Source: Actinomadura latina NBRC 106108
GTDB taxonomy: Bacteria; Actinomycetota; Actinomycetes; Streptosporangiales; Streptosporangiaceae
Assembly (NCBI RefSeq): GCF_001552195.1
Contig: NZ_BCQS01000013.1
Coordinates: 1-64,000, forward strand
Reading direction: 5' to 3'
Length of the DNA stretch: 64,000 bases
Numbering within the stretch: position 1 is the stretch's first letter; every line of letters starts with the position of its first letter. This document shows positions 42,010-50,041 of this stretch, one piece after another. Below the pieces are notes generated by a model. The model was not told the DNA's origin. It saw only the letters and a list, made by a program, of their open reading frames with translations, and did no database searches. The position numbers were made by a program, and so were the translations under genes.

Positions 42010-44565
42010 GTGGACAAGGGGTATGAGCTTTACTGCCTCGCGGACGAGGCGTTCTATGACGCTCCCCCGGTCAACCGCCGCACCGATTTCGACATCGCCG
42101 GCCGCGAACTGCCGGACGGCTGGGAACAGGTATTCGGCGATGAATGGATCGTTTACGTTCCGCCGGAGCAGCGCACTCCCGCGCAGGGCTGGAAAGTGCA
42201 TGTCACCGGGTGCGCGGAAAGCGCCGGGAAAATCCTTTCCGGGACGTGGGAGTACTGCGTCGGCCACGGCATCGAGTTCAAGCACCTGCGCGGCCCCGGC
42301 ACGCTGCGGAGGCGGAACGCCAAGTACGCGCCGCGCGGCGCGAGCGGCAAGCTCGTCACGATCTACCCCGAGGACGAGCGCGCGCTGGAGCGGGTGCTGA
42401 CCGGGCTCGGCGCGGTCCTCGACGGCCTTCCCGGCCCGTACATCCTCAGTGACCTGCGCATCGGCGGCGGTCCGCTGCACGTGCGGTACGGCGGGTTCGC
42501 CGAGCGCCGCTGCCTGGACGAGCAGGGAAGGCTCGTGCCCGCGCTGGAGAACGGCGCCGGCGAGCTCGTCCCCGACCGCCGCGATCCGGTCTTCTCCGTC
42601 CCGGCGTGGGTGAGCCTGCCGGCCTGCCTGGCACCGCACCTCGACGCGCGCGGAGCCACGACGACGACCGACCTGCCGTACCGCATCGAGAAGGCCCTGC
42701 ATTTCTCCAACGGCGGCGGCGTCTACGAGGCGATCGACACCCGCAGCGGGACGAGGGTCGTCTTGAAGGAGGGACGTCCGCACGCCGGCCTGGCCGCCGA
42801 CGGCGCGGACGCGGTGACCCGGCTCGAACGGGAACGCGACATTCTCCAGAAACTCGGCGGTATCGAGGGCGTCCCCGCCGCACTCGACTGGTTCGCGCTC
42901 GGCGAGCACCATTTCCTCGTCCAGGAGTTCATCGAGGGGCGCACGCTCAACACGTTCTTCGCCGAGCGCCATCCCATGCTCGATCCCGAACCTGATCCCG
43001 GGAGGACCGCGGAATACACGAAGTGGGCGCTGCGCGTCCACGAGGGGGTGGAACGCGTCGTCGCCGCGATCCACGAGCGCGGCGTGGCGTTCAACGACCT
43101 GCACATGTTCAACGTGATGGTCCGCCCGGACGACTCGGTCGCGCTGATCGACTTCGAGACGGCGGCGCCCGCGTCCGACGGCGGCCGGCAGACCCTCGCG
43201 AACCCGGCGTTCCTCGCCCCGCCGGACCGGCGCGGCACCGGCGTCGACCGCTACAGCCTGGCCTGCCTGCGGCTCGCGCTGTTCGTCCCGCTGACCACGC
43301 TGTTCGTCATCGACCGGGGCAAGGCGCGGCAGCTCGCCGACCTGATCGCCGAGAACTTCCCGGTGCCCCGGGCGTTCCTGGACGAGGCCGTCGAGCAGAT
43401 AGCGCGGGACGTCCCGCCGGTGCCCGCGCCGAGGTTCGTCCCGGACGCGCCCGGCTGGGACCGCGCCAGGGAGTCCCTGTCGCGCGCCATCCTGGCGAGC
43501 GCCACGCCCGGCCGGGCCGACCGGCTGTTCCCCGGCGACGTGGAGCAGTTCTCCGGCGCGTCCCTCGGCCTCGCGCACGGCGCCGCCGGCGTCCTGTACG
43601 CGCTGGACGCCACGGGCGCCGGCCGGTTCCCCGGGCATGAGGAATGGCTGGCCGGGCAGGCCGCCGATCCCCGGCGCGGCACCGGGCTCGGCCTCTACGA
43701 CGGGCTGATGGGCGCCGCCCACCTGCTGGCCCGCCTCGGTCACGAGGACGCGGCGCTCACAGCCGTCCACCACTGCCTCAACGAACGCTGGGAACGCCTC
43801 GGCGACGACCTCTACGGCGGGCTGCCCGGTTTCGCCCTCGTCCTGGAGGACCTCGCGGAGAAGACCGGTGACGCGTCCCTGCACGACGAGGCCCGCCGCG
43901 CCGCCAACCTCGTCGCGGAGCGGGCACCGGACGGGCGGAGCACACGCCCCGGCCTCATGCACGGCGGCGCCGGCGCCGCGCTGATGTTCGTCCGCGCCCA
44001 CGAGCGCACCGGCGACCCGCATCTGCTCGACCTCGCCGCGGCCGCGCTGCGCCGCGACCTCGCCGCCTGCGTCACCGACGGCAACGGCGCGCTGCACGTC
44101 GACCAGGGCAGCCGCGTGCTCCCCTACCTCGGCCGGGGCAGCGTCGGCATCGGCCTCGTCCTGGACGAGTACCTCGCACACCGTCCGGACGAGGAGTTCG
44201 AGACGGCGCGCATGGCCGTCCGCATCGCCGCGATGTCGCGCTACTACGCGCAGCCGAGCCTGTTCAGCGGACGCGCCGGGATGCTCCTCTACCTGGCCCG
44301 CCACGACCGGAGCGACCCGCGCGTGGCGGGGCACGTCCGCGACCTCGCCTGGCACGCGCTCCCCTACGGCGGCGGCCTGGCGATGCCGGGCGAGCACATG
44401 TACCGGCTGTCGATGGACCTCGCGACCGGCACCGCCGGCGTGCTGCTCGCGCTCGGCGCGGCCCTCCACGACGCACCGGCCGGGCTGCCGTTCTTCGGGA
44501 CGGCCCGCGAACTCCCCGCGGGGACCCCCGCGGCGGTCACCTCTATCCAGCCCGAAAGGAGGTGA
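42010..44565 (+). CDS. lanKC: Class III lanthipeptide synthetase (LanKC, RamC-like)
   Basis: 851 residues from GTG 42010. The order is: N-terminal lyase region (~1-200; YCLADEAFYDAPPVN opening shared with RamC/LabKC); a Ser/Thr kinase-like domain (~225-500) with VVLKEGRPHAG, the catalytic loop FNDLHMFNVMV and LIDFETA; and a cyclase-like domain (~510-851) with LGLAHGAAGVLYAL, GLMHGGAGAAL and GTAGVLLAL. The zinc-binding Cys/Cys/His triad of LanC and class IV enzymes is absent, which defines class III. It phosphorylates Ser/Thr of the precursor, eliminates phosphate to dehydro residues and adds cysteine thiols to give labionin or lanthionine. Its stop lies inside the AAAGGAGGTGA ribosome binding site of the precursor gene. 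Confidence 0.96.
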   Translation: MDKGYELYCLADEAFYDAPPVNRRTDFDIAGRELPDGWEQVFGDEWIVYVPPEQRTPAQGWKVHVTGCAESAGKILSGTWEYCVGHGIEFKHLRGPGTLRRRNAKYAPRGASGKLVTIYPEDERALERVLTGLGAVLDGLPGPYILSDLRIGGGPLHVRYGGFAERRCLDEQGRLVPALENGAGELVPDRRDPVFSVPAWVSLPACLAPHLDARGATTTTDLPYRIEKALHFSNGGGVYEAIDTRSGTRVVLKEGRPHAGLAADGADAVTRLERERDILQKLGGIEGVPAALDWFALGEHHFLVQEFIEGRTLNTFFAERHPMLDPEPDPGRTAEYTKWALRVHEGVERVVAAIHERGVAFNDLHMFNVMVRPDDSVALIDFETAAPASDGGRQTLANPAFLAPPDRRGTGVDRYSLACLRLALFVPLTTLFVIDRGKARQLADLIAENFPVPRAFLDEAVEQIARDVPPVPAPRFVPDAPGWDRARESLSRAILASATPGRADRLFPGDVEQFSGASLGLAHGAAGVLYALDATGAGRFPGHEEWLAGQAADPRRGTGLGLYDGLMGAAHLLARLGHEDAALTAVHHCLNERWERLGDDLYGGLPGFALVLEDLAEKTGDASLHDEARRAANLVAERAPDGRSTRPGLMHGGAGAALMFVRAHERTGDPHLLDLAAAALRRDLAACVTDGNGALHVDQGSRVLPYLGRGSVGIGLVLDEYLAHRPDEEFETARMAVRIAAMSRYYAQPSLFSGRAGMLLYLARHDRSDPRVAGHVRDLAWHALPYGGGLAMPGEHMYRLSMDLATGTAGVLLALGAALHDAPAGLPFFGTARELPAGTPAAVTSIQPERR

Positions 44566-44570
44566 AGAAC

Positions 44571-44681
44571 ATGGCGCTTCTCGACCTTCAGGGAATGGTG
44601 TCGGAGAACGGCGGTGGCGGCGGCAACAGCAGCCTCAGCCTGCTCTGCCACAGCTCGCACAGCATCACCATCTGCCTGTGA
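44571..44681 (+). CDS. lanA: Class III lanthipeptide precursor (SapB/AmfS-like), 36 residues
   Basis: ATG 44571 follows a perfect AAGGAGG by eight bases. The leader (MALLDLQGMVSENGGGGG) contains the LLDLQ motif recognised by class III synthetases. The core NSSLSLLCHSSHSITICL holds two ring units: Ser20-x2-Ser23-x2-Cys26 and Ser28-x2-Ser31-x3-Cys35. The second matches the SapB/AmfS S-x2-S-x3-C pattern exactly; the first is one residue shorter than in SapB. The product is expected to be an amphiphilic SapB-like morphogen or surfactant aiding aerial hyphae. The Gly5 run in the leader is unusual, and the leader-cleavage site cannot be fixed. No dedicated protease is encoded in the cluster. Confidence 0.95.
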   Translation: MALLDLQGMVSENGGGGGNSSLSLLCHSSHSITICL

Positions 44682-44688
44682 CGGCCGC

Positions 44689-44725
44689 TGACGGCCATGG
44701 CCTCCCCGCGAGGCCATGGCCGTCA
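44689..44725 (+). terminator. Perfect 15-bp stem-loop between precursor and transporter genes
   Basis: TGACGGCCATGGCCT (44689-44703) pairs perfectly with AGGCCATGGCCGTCA (44711-44725) around a seven-base loop. It starts 8 bases after the precursor stop and ends 17 bases before the transporter start. It probably acts as an attenuator or mRNA-stabilising 3' end, giving more precursor than transporter message. Confidence 0.85.
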
Positions 44726-44742
44726 TCGTCATGGAGACGATC

Positions 44743-46500
44743 ATGACCGCAGAACCCGCGGCGGCCGGGCCGAACCGGCTGCTGCTGCGCGCCACCGGGC
44801 GCGCCCGCGGCTGGACGGCGCTCGTCGCGGCGGCCGCGCTGGCGGACGCGGCGGCGGCCGTGCTGCTGCCGCTCGCGCTGGCCCGCGCCATCGACGCCGT
44901 CCCGCCGGGCGGCTCGCCCGCGACGGCCGCGCTGTGGCCGTGCGCCGCGCTCGTCGCCGTGTCCGCGGCCGCCGAGGTGCTCGCGGAGCTGGCGGCCGGC
45001 AGCGCCACCGCGCGGGCGACGGCCTGGCTGCGGCACACCCTGGTCCGGCACCTCCTCGCGGTGGGGCCGGCCCTGCGCATCCCTCCCGGCGACGTGGCGG
45101 GACGGGCGGTGGGCGGCGCCGCCGAGGCCGGGGTGGCGCCCGCCGCCGCGCCCGAGGCCGCCGCCGGGCTGCTGCCCGCCGCGGGCGCGCTCGCCGCGCT
45201 CTGCCTCATCGACTGGCGGATCGCCGCGGCGATCGCGGTGGCGCTCCCGGCGGTGGCGCTGCTGATGCGCGCGTTCGTCCGCGACATCACCGCGTCCGCC
45301 ACCCGGTACCTGAACGTCCAGGGGACGATCGCGGGCCGCCTCGCCGAGGCGCTCGGCGGCGCCCGGACGATCGCCGCCGCCGGCACCGCCGACCGCGAGA
45401 CCGCCCGCATCCTGGAACCCCTCCCCGGCCTGCGGGCGGAGGGCGAGACGATGTGGCGCGTCCAGGGCGGCGTCGCCGCCCGCGGCCTGCTGGCGCTGCT
45501 CCTCCTCCAGGTTGCGGCGGTCGGCGTCGCCGGGGCGGAGCTGGCCGCGGGCCGCGTCACGCCGGGCGAGCTGGTGGCGACCGTCCAGTACGCGGGGCTC
45601 GCCGCCGGGTTCGGGCCCGTCCTGACCCAGGTGCTCCGCCTCGGCCGCGCCCGCGCCGGCGCCCGCCGCGCCGCCGAGATCCTCGCGCTGCCCGTCCCCT
45701 CCCACGGCCCGGACGCCGCCCCGCCCGGCCCGGGGCGCCTGGAGTTTCGCGGCGTCACCGCACTGGGGGTCCTGGACGGCCTGGACCTGACCGTCCCCGG
45801 CGGCCGCGCCGTCGCGGTCGTCGGCCGGTCCGGCTCCGGCACCTCCGAACTGGCCGCGCTCGCCGGCCGCCTGGCCGATCCCGACGAGGGCGAGGTCCTG
45901 CTGGACGGGACGCCGCTCCCCCGCCTCACCCGCACGGCGCTCCGCCGCGAGATCGGGTACGCCTTCGCCCGCCCCGCCCTGTTCGGCGCGACCGTCCGCG
46001 ACGCGCTCGCGTTCGGCCCGGCGCGCCCGCCGGAGGCGCGCCTGGTCGAGTCCGCCCGGGCGGCCCGCGCCGACGCCTTCATCCGGCGCCTGCCCGGCGG
46101 CTACGACACCCCGCTTCGGCAAGCCCCGATGTCGGGCGGCGAACTCCAGCGCGCGGGCCTGGCCCGAGCGTTCGCGCACGCCGGCCGCGTCCTCGTCCTG
46201 GACGACGCCACGTCCAGCCTCGACACCGTCACCGAAGTGGAGATCACCGACGCCGTCCTGACCCGTTTCGCCGACCGCACCCGCCTGATCATCGCGCACC
46301 GGGCCTCCACGGCCGCCCGCACGGACCTGGTCGCCTGGCTGGAGAACGGCCGCCTCCGCGCGCTGGCCCCCCACGCGGCCCTCTGGAACGACCCCGCCTA
46401 CCGGGCCGTCTTCACGGCCCCCGAGGCGAGGACCACGGCATCCGGGCCGGACCGCCGCGCCTCCGATGGCGGCGTCCCCGACGGCCGGGAGGCGGGATGA
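44743..46500 (+). CDS. ABC exporter half-transporter, RamA/AmfB-like, with degenerate ATP site
   Basis: 585 residues from ATG 44743 (GGAG six bases upstream; ATG 44716 lies within the hairpin). About six membrane segments (~15-300) precede an NBD. The Walker A is VVGRSGSGTSEL: the catalytic lysine is replaced by Thr. The signature MSGGELQRAGLARAF is intact. Walker B is VLVLDDATSSLD, with Asp in place of the catalytic Glu. On its own it should not hydrolyse ATP. With the downstream half-transporter, whose losses are complementary, it would form one working and one dead ATP site. It presumably exports the lanthipeptide. Its stop overlaps the next start as ATGA. Confidence 0.93.
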   Translation: MTAEPAAAGPNRLLLRATGRARGWTALVAAAALADAAAAVLLPLALARAIDAVPPGGSPATAALWPCAALVAVSAAAEVLAELAAGSATARATAWLRHTLVRHLLAVGPALRIPPGDVAGRAVGGAAEAGVAPAAAPEAAAGLLPAAGALAALCLIDWRIAAAIAVALPAVALLMRAFVRDITASATRYLNVQGTIAGRLAEALGGARTIAAAGTADRETARILEPLPGLRAEGETMWRVQGGVAARGLLALLLLQVAAVGVAGAELAAGRVTPGELVATVQYAGLAAGFGPVLTQVLRLGRARAGARRAAEILALPVPSHGPDAAPPGPGRLEFRGVTALGVLDGLDLTVPGGRAVAVVGRSGSGTSELAALAGRLADPDEGEVLLDGTPLPRLTRTALRREIGYAFARPALFGATVRDALAFGPARPPEARLVESARAARADAFIRRLPGGYDTPLRQAPMSGGELQRAGLARAFAHAGRVLVLDDATSSLDTVTEVEITDAVLTRFADRTRLIIAHRASTAARTDLVAWLENGRLRALAPHAALWNDPAYRAVFTAPEARTTASGPDRRASDGGVPDGREAG

Positions 46501-48332
46501 GCGGGAGGCGGGAGGCGGCGCGGGTTCTCCGGAGGACGGTCGGGGAGGCTGTCCGGGCCCGGCCCCGGGCGGTGGCGCGGGCTCTCGCGTGGTCGGTGGT
46601 GGAGGTCGCGCCTACCGCGGTGTTCGGCCGGGCCGTGGGGGAGGCTGCGGACGCGTTCCGGACGGGGCGGACGCACGGCGCGGTGGTCTGGCTCGGGGTG
46701 CTCGCGGTCTCCGCCTTCGTCGGGGCCCTGGGGAGCCGGCGGTTGTATCCGGCGCTGGCGGCGATCGTGGAGCCGTTCCGGGACGACCTCGTCCGGCGGG
46801 TCGCGGGCGGCGCGCTGTACCGGTCGCTGCGGGGGCGGCCCGACACCGGGGCGGTCGCGCGGCTCACGCATCAGGTGGAGATCGTCCGGGACACCTTCGG
46901 CGGGCTGCTCGTCGTCGCGCGCGGGTTCGTGTTCTCGGCCGGCGCGGCGCTGCTCGGGCTGCTGACGATGATGCCCGAGGTCGTCGTCCTGGTCGTGCCG
47001 CCCCTGCTGGCCGGGCTCGTGCTGTTCGGGGCGGTGTTCGGGGCCGCCGCCGTCCGGCAGCGGGCCCTGGTGGTCGGCGAGGAGGACATCGCGGAGCGGA
47101 CGGCGGCGCTGGCCGAGGGCCTGCGGGACGCCGTCGCGTGCGGCGGCGAGGAGGCGCTGCGGGCGGAGCTGGGCGCGGCGGTGGAGGCGCAGGCGGCGGC
47201 AGGACGCGCGGTGGCGCGGTTCGCGGCGCTGCGGGCGGTGTCCCTGGCGGTGAGCGGGTGGCTGCCGCTGCTGCTCGTCCTCGCGGCGGCGCCGTGGCTG
47301 ATGCGGCGCGGCGCCACGCCCGGCATGGTCATCGGGGCGCTGACGTACGTCCTGCACGGGCTCCAGCCCGCGCTGCGGACGCTCGTGCAGGGCATGGGCG
47401 GCAGCGGGCTGCGGCTGGCGGTGACGCTCGGCCGGATCCTGGAGACGAGCGCGCCCGACGCGCCCCGGCCGGTACGGGCGGAGCCCGTCGAAGGCGCACC
47501 GGCGGTCGAGTTGCGCGGGGTGACGTTCGGGTACGGCGCGCGGCCGGTGATCGAGGGACTCGATCTCGTGGTGCCGGACGGCGACCATCTGGCGGTGGTG
47601 GGGCCCAGCGGGATCGGGAAGTCGACGCTCGCGGCGCTCATCGCGGGCTTGGTGGAGCCCGACGAGGGCGAGGTGCTCGTGGCGGGACGGCCGGCGGGCG
47701 ACCCCGGGCGGCGGGTGCTCATCCCGCAGGAGGCGTACGTGTTCAGCGGGACGCTGCACGACAACCTCGCCTACTACGCGCCCGGCGCCGAGCCCGAGGA
47801 GGTCGGGCGGGCCGTGGACGCGCTGGGCCTCGCGGGGCTCGTCCGGGATCTCGGCGGCTACGGCGCCCGGCTGGAGCCGGGCACGCTGGGCGAGGCGCGG
47901 CGGCAGCTCATCGCGCTGTGCCGCGCCTACCTGGCGCCGCAGCCGGTCGTCGTCCTCGACGAGGCCGCGTACCGGCTGGACGCGGCCGCCGAGGCACGGG
48001 CCGAGCATGCGTTCGCGCGGCGGCCGGGCACGCTGATCGTCATCGCGCACCGGATCAGCTCGGCCGTGCGGGCGCGCCGCGTCCTCGTGCTGGACGGGAC
48101 GCGCCCGTACCTCGGGCGGCACGCGGACCTGCCCGCGGTCTGCCCGCTCTACCGGGACCTCATCGGGCGCTGGGAGGAGGGATCACAGCCATCCGGCCTC
48201 CTCGGCGATCCGGATGGCCTGCACCCGGTTCTGCGCGCCGATCTTTCGGTTGATGCGGGACAGGTGGTTGCGGACGGTGCCGATCGTCAGGACGAGGTCC
48301 TCGGCGATCTGCGCGGCCGAGGCGCCCCGTGA
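46497..48332 (+). CDS. ABC exporter half-transporter, RamB/AmfA-like, with degenerate signature
   Basis: 611 residues from ATG 46497 (ATGA overlap with the previous gene). The membrane part (~40-310) precedes an NBD with intact Walker A VVGPSGIGKSTL (~369-380) and Walker B VVVLDEAAYRLD with catalytic Glu. The signature is LGEARRQL instead of LSGGQ. It is the catalytic half of an asymmetric heterodimer with the preceding protein. The recognisable family sequence ends near LYRDLIGRWEEG (~560). The remaining ~50 residues are antisense to the convergent regulator gene (48183-48332), so the frame runs 150 bases into its neighbour. Confidence 0.92.
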   Translation: MSGRREAARVLRRTVGEAVRARPRAVARALAWSVVEVAPTAVFGRAVGEAADAFRTGRTHGAVVWLGVLAVSAFVGALGSRRLYPALAAIVEPFRDDLVRRVAGGALYRSLRGRPDTGAVARLTHQVEIVRDTFGGLLVVARGFVFSAGAALLGLLTMMPEVVVLVVPPLLAGLVLFGAVFGAAAVRQRALVVGEEDIAERTAALAEGLRDAVACGGEEALRAELGAAVEAQAAAGRAVARFAALRAVSLAVSGWLPLLLVLAAAPWLMRRGATPGMVIGALTYVLHGLQPALRTLVQGMGGSGLRLAVTLGRILETSAPDAPRPVRAEPVEGAPAVELRGVTFGYGARPVIEGLDLVVPDGDHLAVVGPSGIGKSTLAALIAGLVEPDEGEVLVAGRPAGDPGRRVLIPQEAYVFSGTLHDNLAYYAPGAEPEEVGRAVDALGLAGLVRDLGGYGARLEPGTLGEARRQLIALCRAYLAPQPVVVLDEAAYRLDAAAEARAEHAFARRPGTLIVIAHRISSAVRARRVLVLDGTRPYLGRHADLPAVCPLYRDLIGRWEEGSQPSGLLGDPDGLHPVLRADLSVDAGQVVADGADRQDEVLGDLRGRGAP

Positions 48333-48788
48333 GGCGAGCGAGAGCACCTCGGCCTCCCGCTCGGTGAGCGGACTCTGCTCCGAGCCCAGTTCGGTGAAGG
48401 CCATGTCGGGGTCGATGACGCGGGCGCCGTTCGCGGCCCGGCGGATCGCGTCCACCAGGTCGCCGGGCGAGGTGTCCTTCAGGACGAGGCCGGACGCGCG
48501 CGCGGCCACCGCCCGGCGCAGGTCACCGGTCCGGCAGCGGCCCGCCATCAGGACGATGCTGCACTCGGGGACGGCTTCGCGGAGCGCGCGGGCCGCAGTG
48601 AAGCCGTCCAGTCCGGGGAGCCCGACGTCGATGAGCGCGACGTCGGGCCGCTGCCCGCGCGCGGTCCGGAGCACCTGCTCACCGGTACCGATCGCGGCGA
48701 CGACGTCGATATCCTTCACCCCTTCGAGCAACGCGACCAGCCCGCCGCGGAGCAGAGGCGCCCCCTCGGCGAGAAGAATGCGAATCAT
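48183..48788 (-). CDS. NarL/LuxR-type response regulator, RamR-like, with atypical receiver
   Basis: 201 residues from ATG 48788 (GGAG six bases upstream; upstream in-frame starts at 48800 and 48815 are less well placed). The receiver has the phospho-acceptor Asp54 (ALIDVGLPGLDG) and Lys104 (LVLKDTSP). The second acidic-pocket residue is Gly9 (LLAEGAP) and the switch Thr/Ser is Ala82 (VLMAGRC). The C-terminal GerE HTH (~138-200) reads PLTEREAEVLSLASRGASAA ... LVLTIGTVRNHLSRI. No sensor kinase is adjacent. It is placed like RamR/AmfR and is the probable activator of the lanthipeptide operon. It converges with and overlaps the transporter gene by 150 bases. Confidence 0.92.
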   Translation of the reverse strand: MIRILLAEGAPLLRGGLVALLEGVKDIDVVAAIGTGEQVLRTARGQRPDVALIDVGLPGLDGFTAARALREAVPECSIVLMAGRCRTGDLRRAVAARASGLVLKDTSPGDLVDAIRRAANGARVIDPDMAFTELGSEQSPLTEREAEVLSLASRGASAAQIAEDLVLTIGTVRNHLSRINRKIGAQNRVQAIRIAEEAGWL

Positions 48789-49055
48789 ATTCGTCTCCAT
48801 TGGCCAGCCACCCACCGTGGCCCTGGAAGAACGTCATTACTGAACGCCATTCGCTCTCGACGGATTCACGGGGGCGATCTCATGGGTAATCCTGGGATTC
48901 GGTCGGGGTGAAATCGAGATTCCATCGGGTCACCTTGACGAGATCGACAGGTCGGCTAACTCAGAGGAGTTAACACTATTCAGGGCGTCATTGCAAAGGA
49001 GTGCATACACAGGTCCACCGACCGGTATTCCGCGAAATGGGCGATACACACCTGA
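48789..49055. promoter_or_regulatory. AT-rich region upstream of the RamR-like gene
   Basis: 267 bases with clearly lower GC than the neighbours. It contains the promoter for the minus-strand regulator and a short inverted repeat TAACTC-AGAG-GAGTTA (48957-48972). No complete gene is seen. The cyclodeaminase stop marks the right end. Confidence 0.5.
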
Positions 49056-50009
49056 TCACGTCAGGAAATCGAACTCCACGCCGGCGCCGGCGGCGCGGGC
49101 CGCCCGGTAGGCCGTCCAGCTCAGCGCGAGGTCCTGCCAGGGCAGCCCGACCGGCGCGTACACGGTGACCTCGCCGCGCTTCACCCGGCCGGGCACCTGG
49201 CCGCACAGCAGGTCGCGGAGCGTCCCGGCGGCGTGCTTCACGTCGAGGCCCGCCCCGGCGAGCACGCCCATCTCGACGGCGAGCGGGACGTCGTCGACGA
49301 CGACGCGGGCGCCCTCCAGCAGGTCGGCGCCCAGCTCGGCCTTGCCGGGCTCGTCCGCGCCGAGCGAGGTGAGGTGCGTGCCGCGCGCGACGTCGGCGGC
49401 GTGCAGGAGGGGGCGGCGCGCCCAGGTCGCCATGACGACGATCCCGGCGTCCCGGACGGCGGCGCGCGGGTCGGCGGCGACGGCCGCGCGCAGCCCGAGC
49501 CGGGCGCCGTGCCGTTCGGCGAAGCCGGCGGCGCGGCCCGCGTCGAGGTCGCAGACGGTGAGGCCGCGCACCTCCCGCAGTTCCGAGAGGCCCCGCAGGA
49601 CCAGTTCCGCCTGCGCGCCCGCGCCGATCACCGCGACGGTTCCGGCGTCGGGGCGGGCGAGCGCGTGGGTGCCGAGCGCGGCGGCCAGGCCGGTGCGCCA
49701 GGCGGTGACGGTCGCCGAGTCCAGCTGCGCCAGCAGCTCGCCGGTGCCGAGGTCGTGCAGGCAGACGACGCCGCGCAGCGCCGGACGGCTGCCGGGGAAC
49801 TTGGCGTTGACCTTGACCGTGTAGGCGGGGACCTCCGCGACCACGCCGGGCAGCAGCGCCGTGGCGGTGCCCTGGCCGGGCAGCTTCGCGATCACCCGGC
49901 GGGCGGCCGTGCCGTCGGCCGGGGCGGTGAAGCCGCGGCGCAGCGCGTCGAGGCAGGTGGCGGGATCGAGCACCGACTCAAGGTCGGAACGGGTCAAAAG
50001 GAGCGTCAC
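49056..50009 (-). CDS. Ornithine cyclodeaminase/mu-crystallin family protein
   Basis: 317 residues from GTG 50009 (GGGAGA about nine bases upstream). The family fold is visible: YTVKVNAKFPGSRPALRG, SATVTAWRTGLAAALGTHAL and the Rossmann motif VAVIGAGAQAELVLRGL. It ends with LTSLGADEPGKAELGADLL and VYAPVGLPWQDLALSWTAY. Members convert ornithine to proline or act as ketimine reductases or alanine dehydrogenases, including enzymes that make NRPS precursors. It is 32 bases downstream of the MceG-like gene on the same strand. A link to the nearby NRPS is possible but unproven. Confidence 0.88.
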   Translation of the reverse strand: MTLLLTRSDLESVLDPATCLDALRRGFTAPADGTAARRVIAKLPGQGTATALLPGVVAEVPAYTVKVNAKFPGSRPALRGVVCLHDLGTGELLAQLDSATVTAWRTGLAAALGTHALARPDAGTVAVIGAGAQAELVLRGLSELREVRGLTVCDLDAGRAAGFAERHGARLGLRAAVAADPRAAVRDAGIVVMATWARRPLLHAADVARGTHLTSLGADEPGKAELGADLLEGARVVVDDVPLAVEMGVLAGAGLDVKHAAGTLRDLLCGQVPGRVKRGEVTVYAPVGLPWQDLALSWTAYRAARAAGAGVEFDFLT

Positions 50010-50041
50010 GGGACCATTCTCCCGTTCCCCCCGTCCGGTGA

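Noticed and set aside
44716..44742. Earlier ATG for the first lanthipeptide exporter gene
   Set aside because: It lies within the right arm of the perfect hairpin and has no ribosome binding site; ATG 44743 has GGAG at correct spacing.
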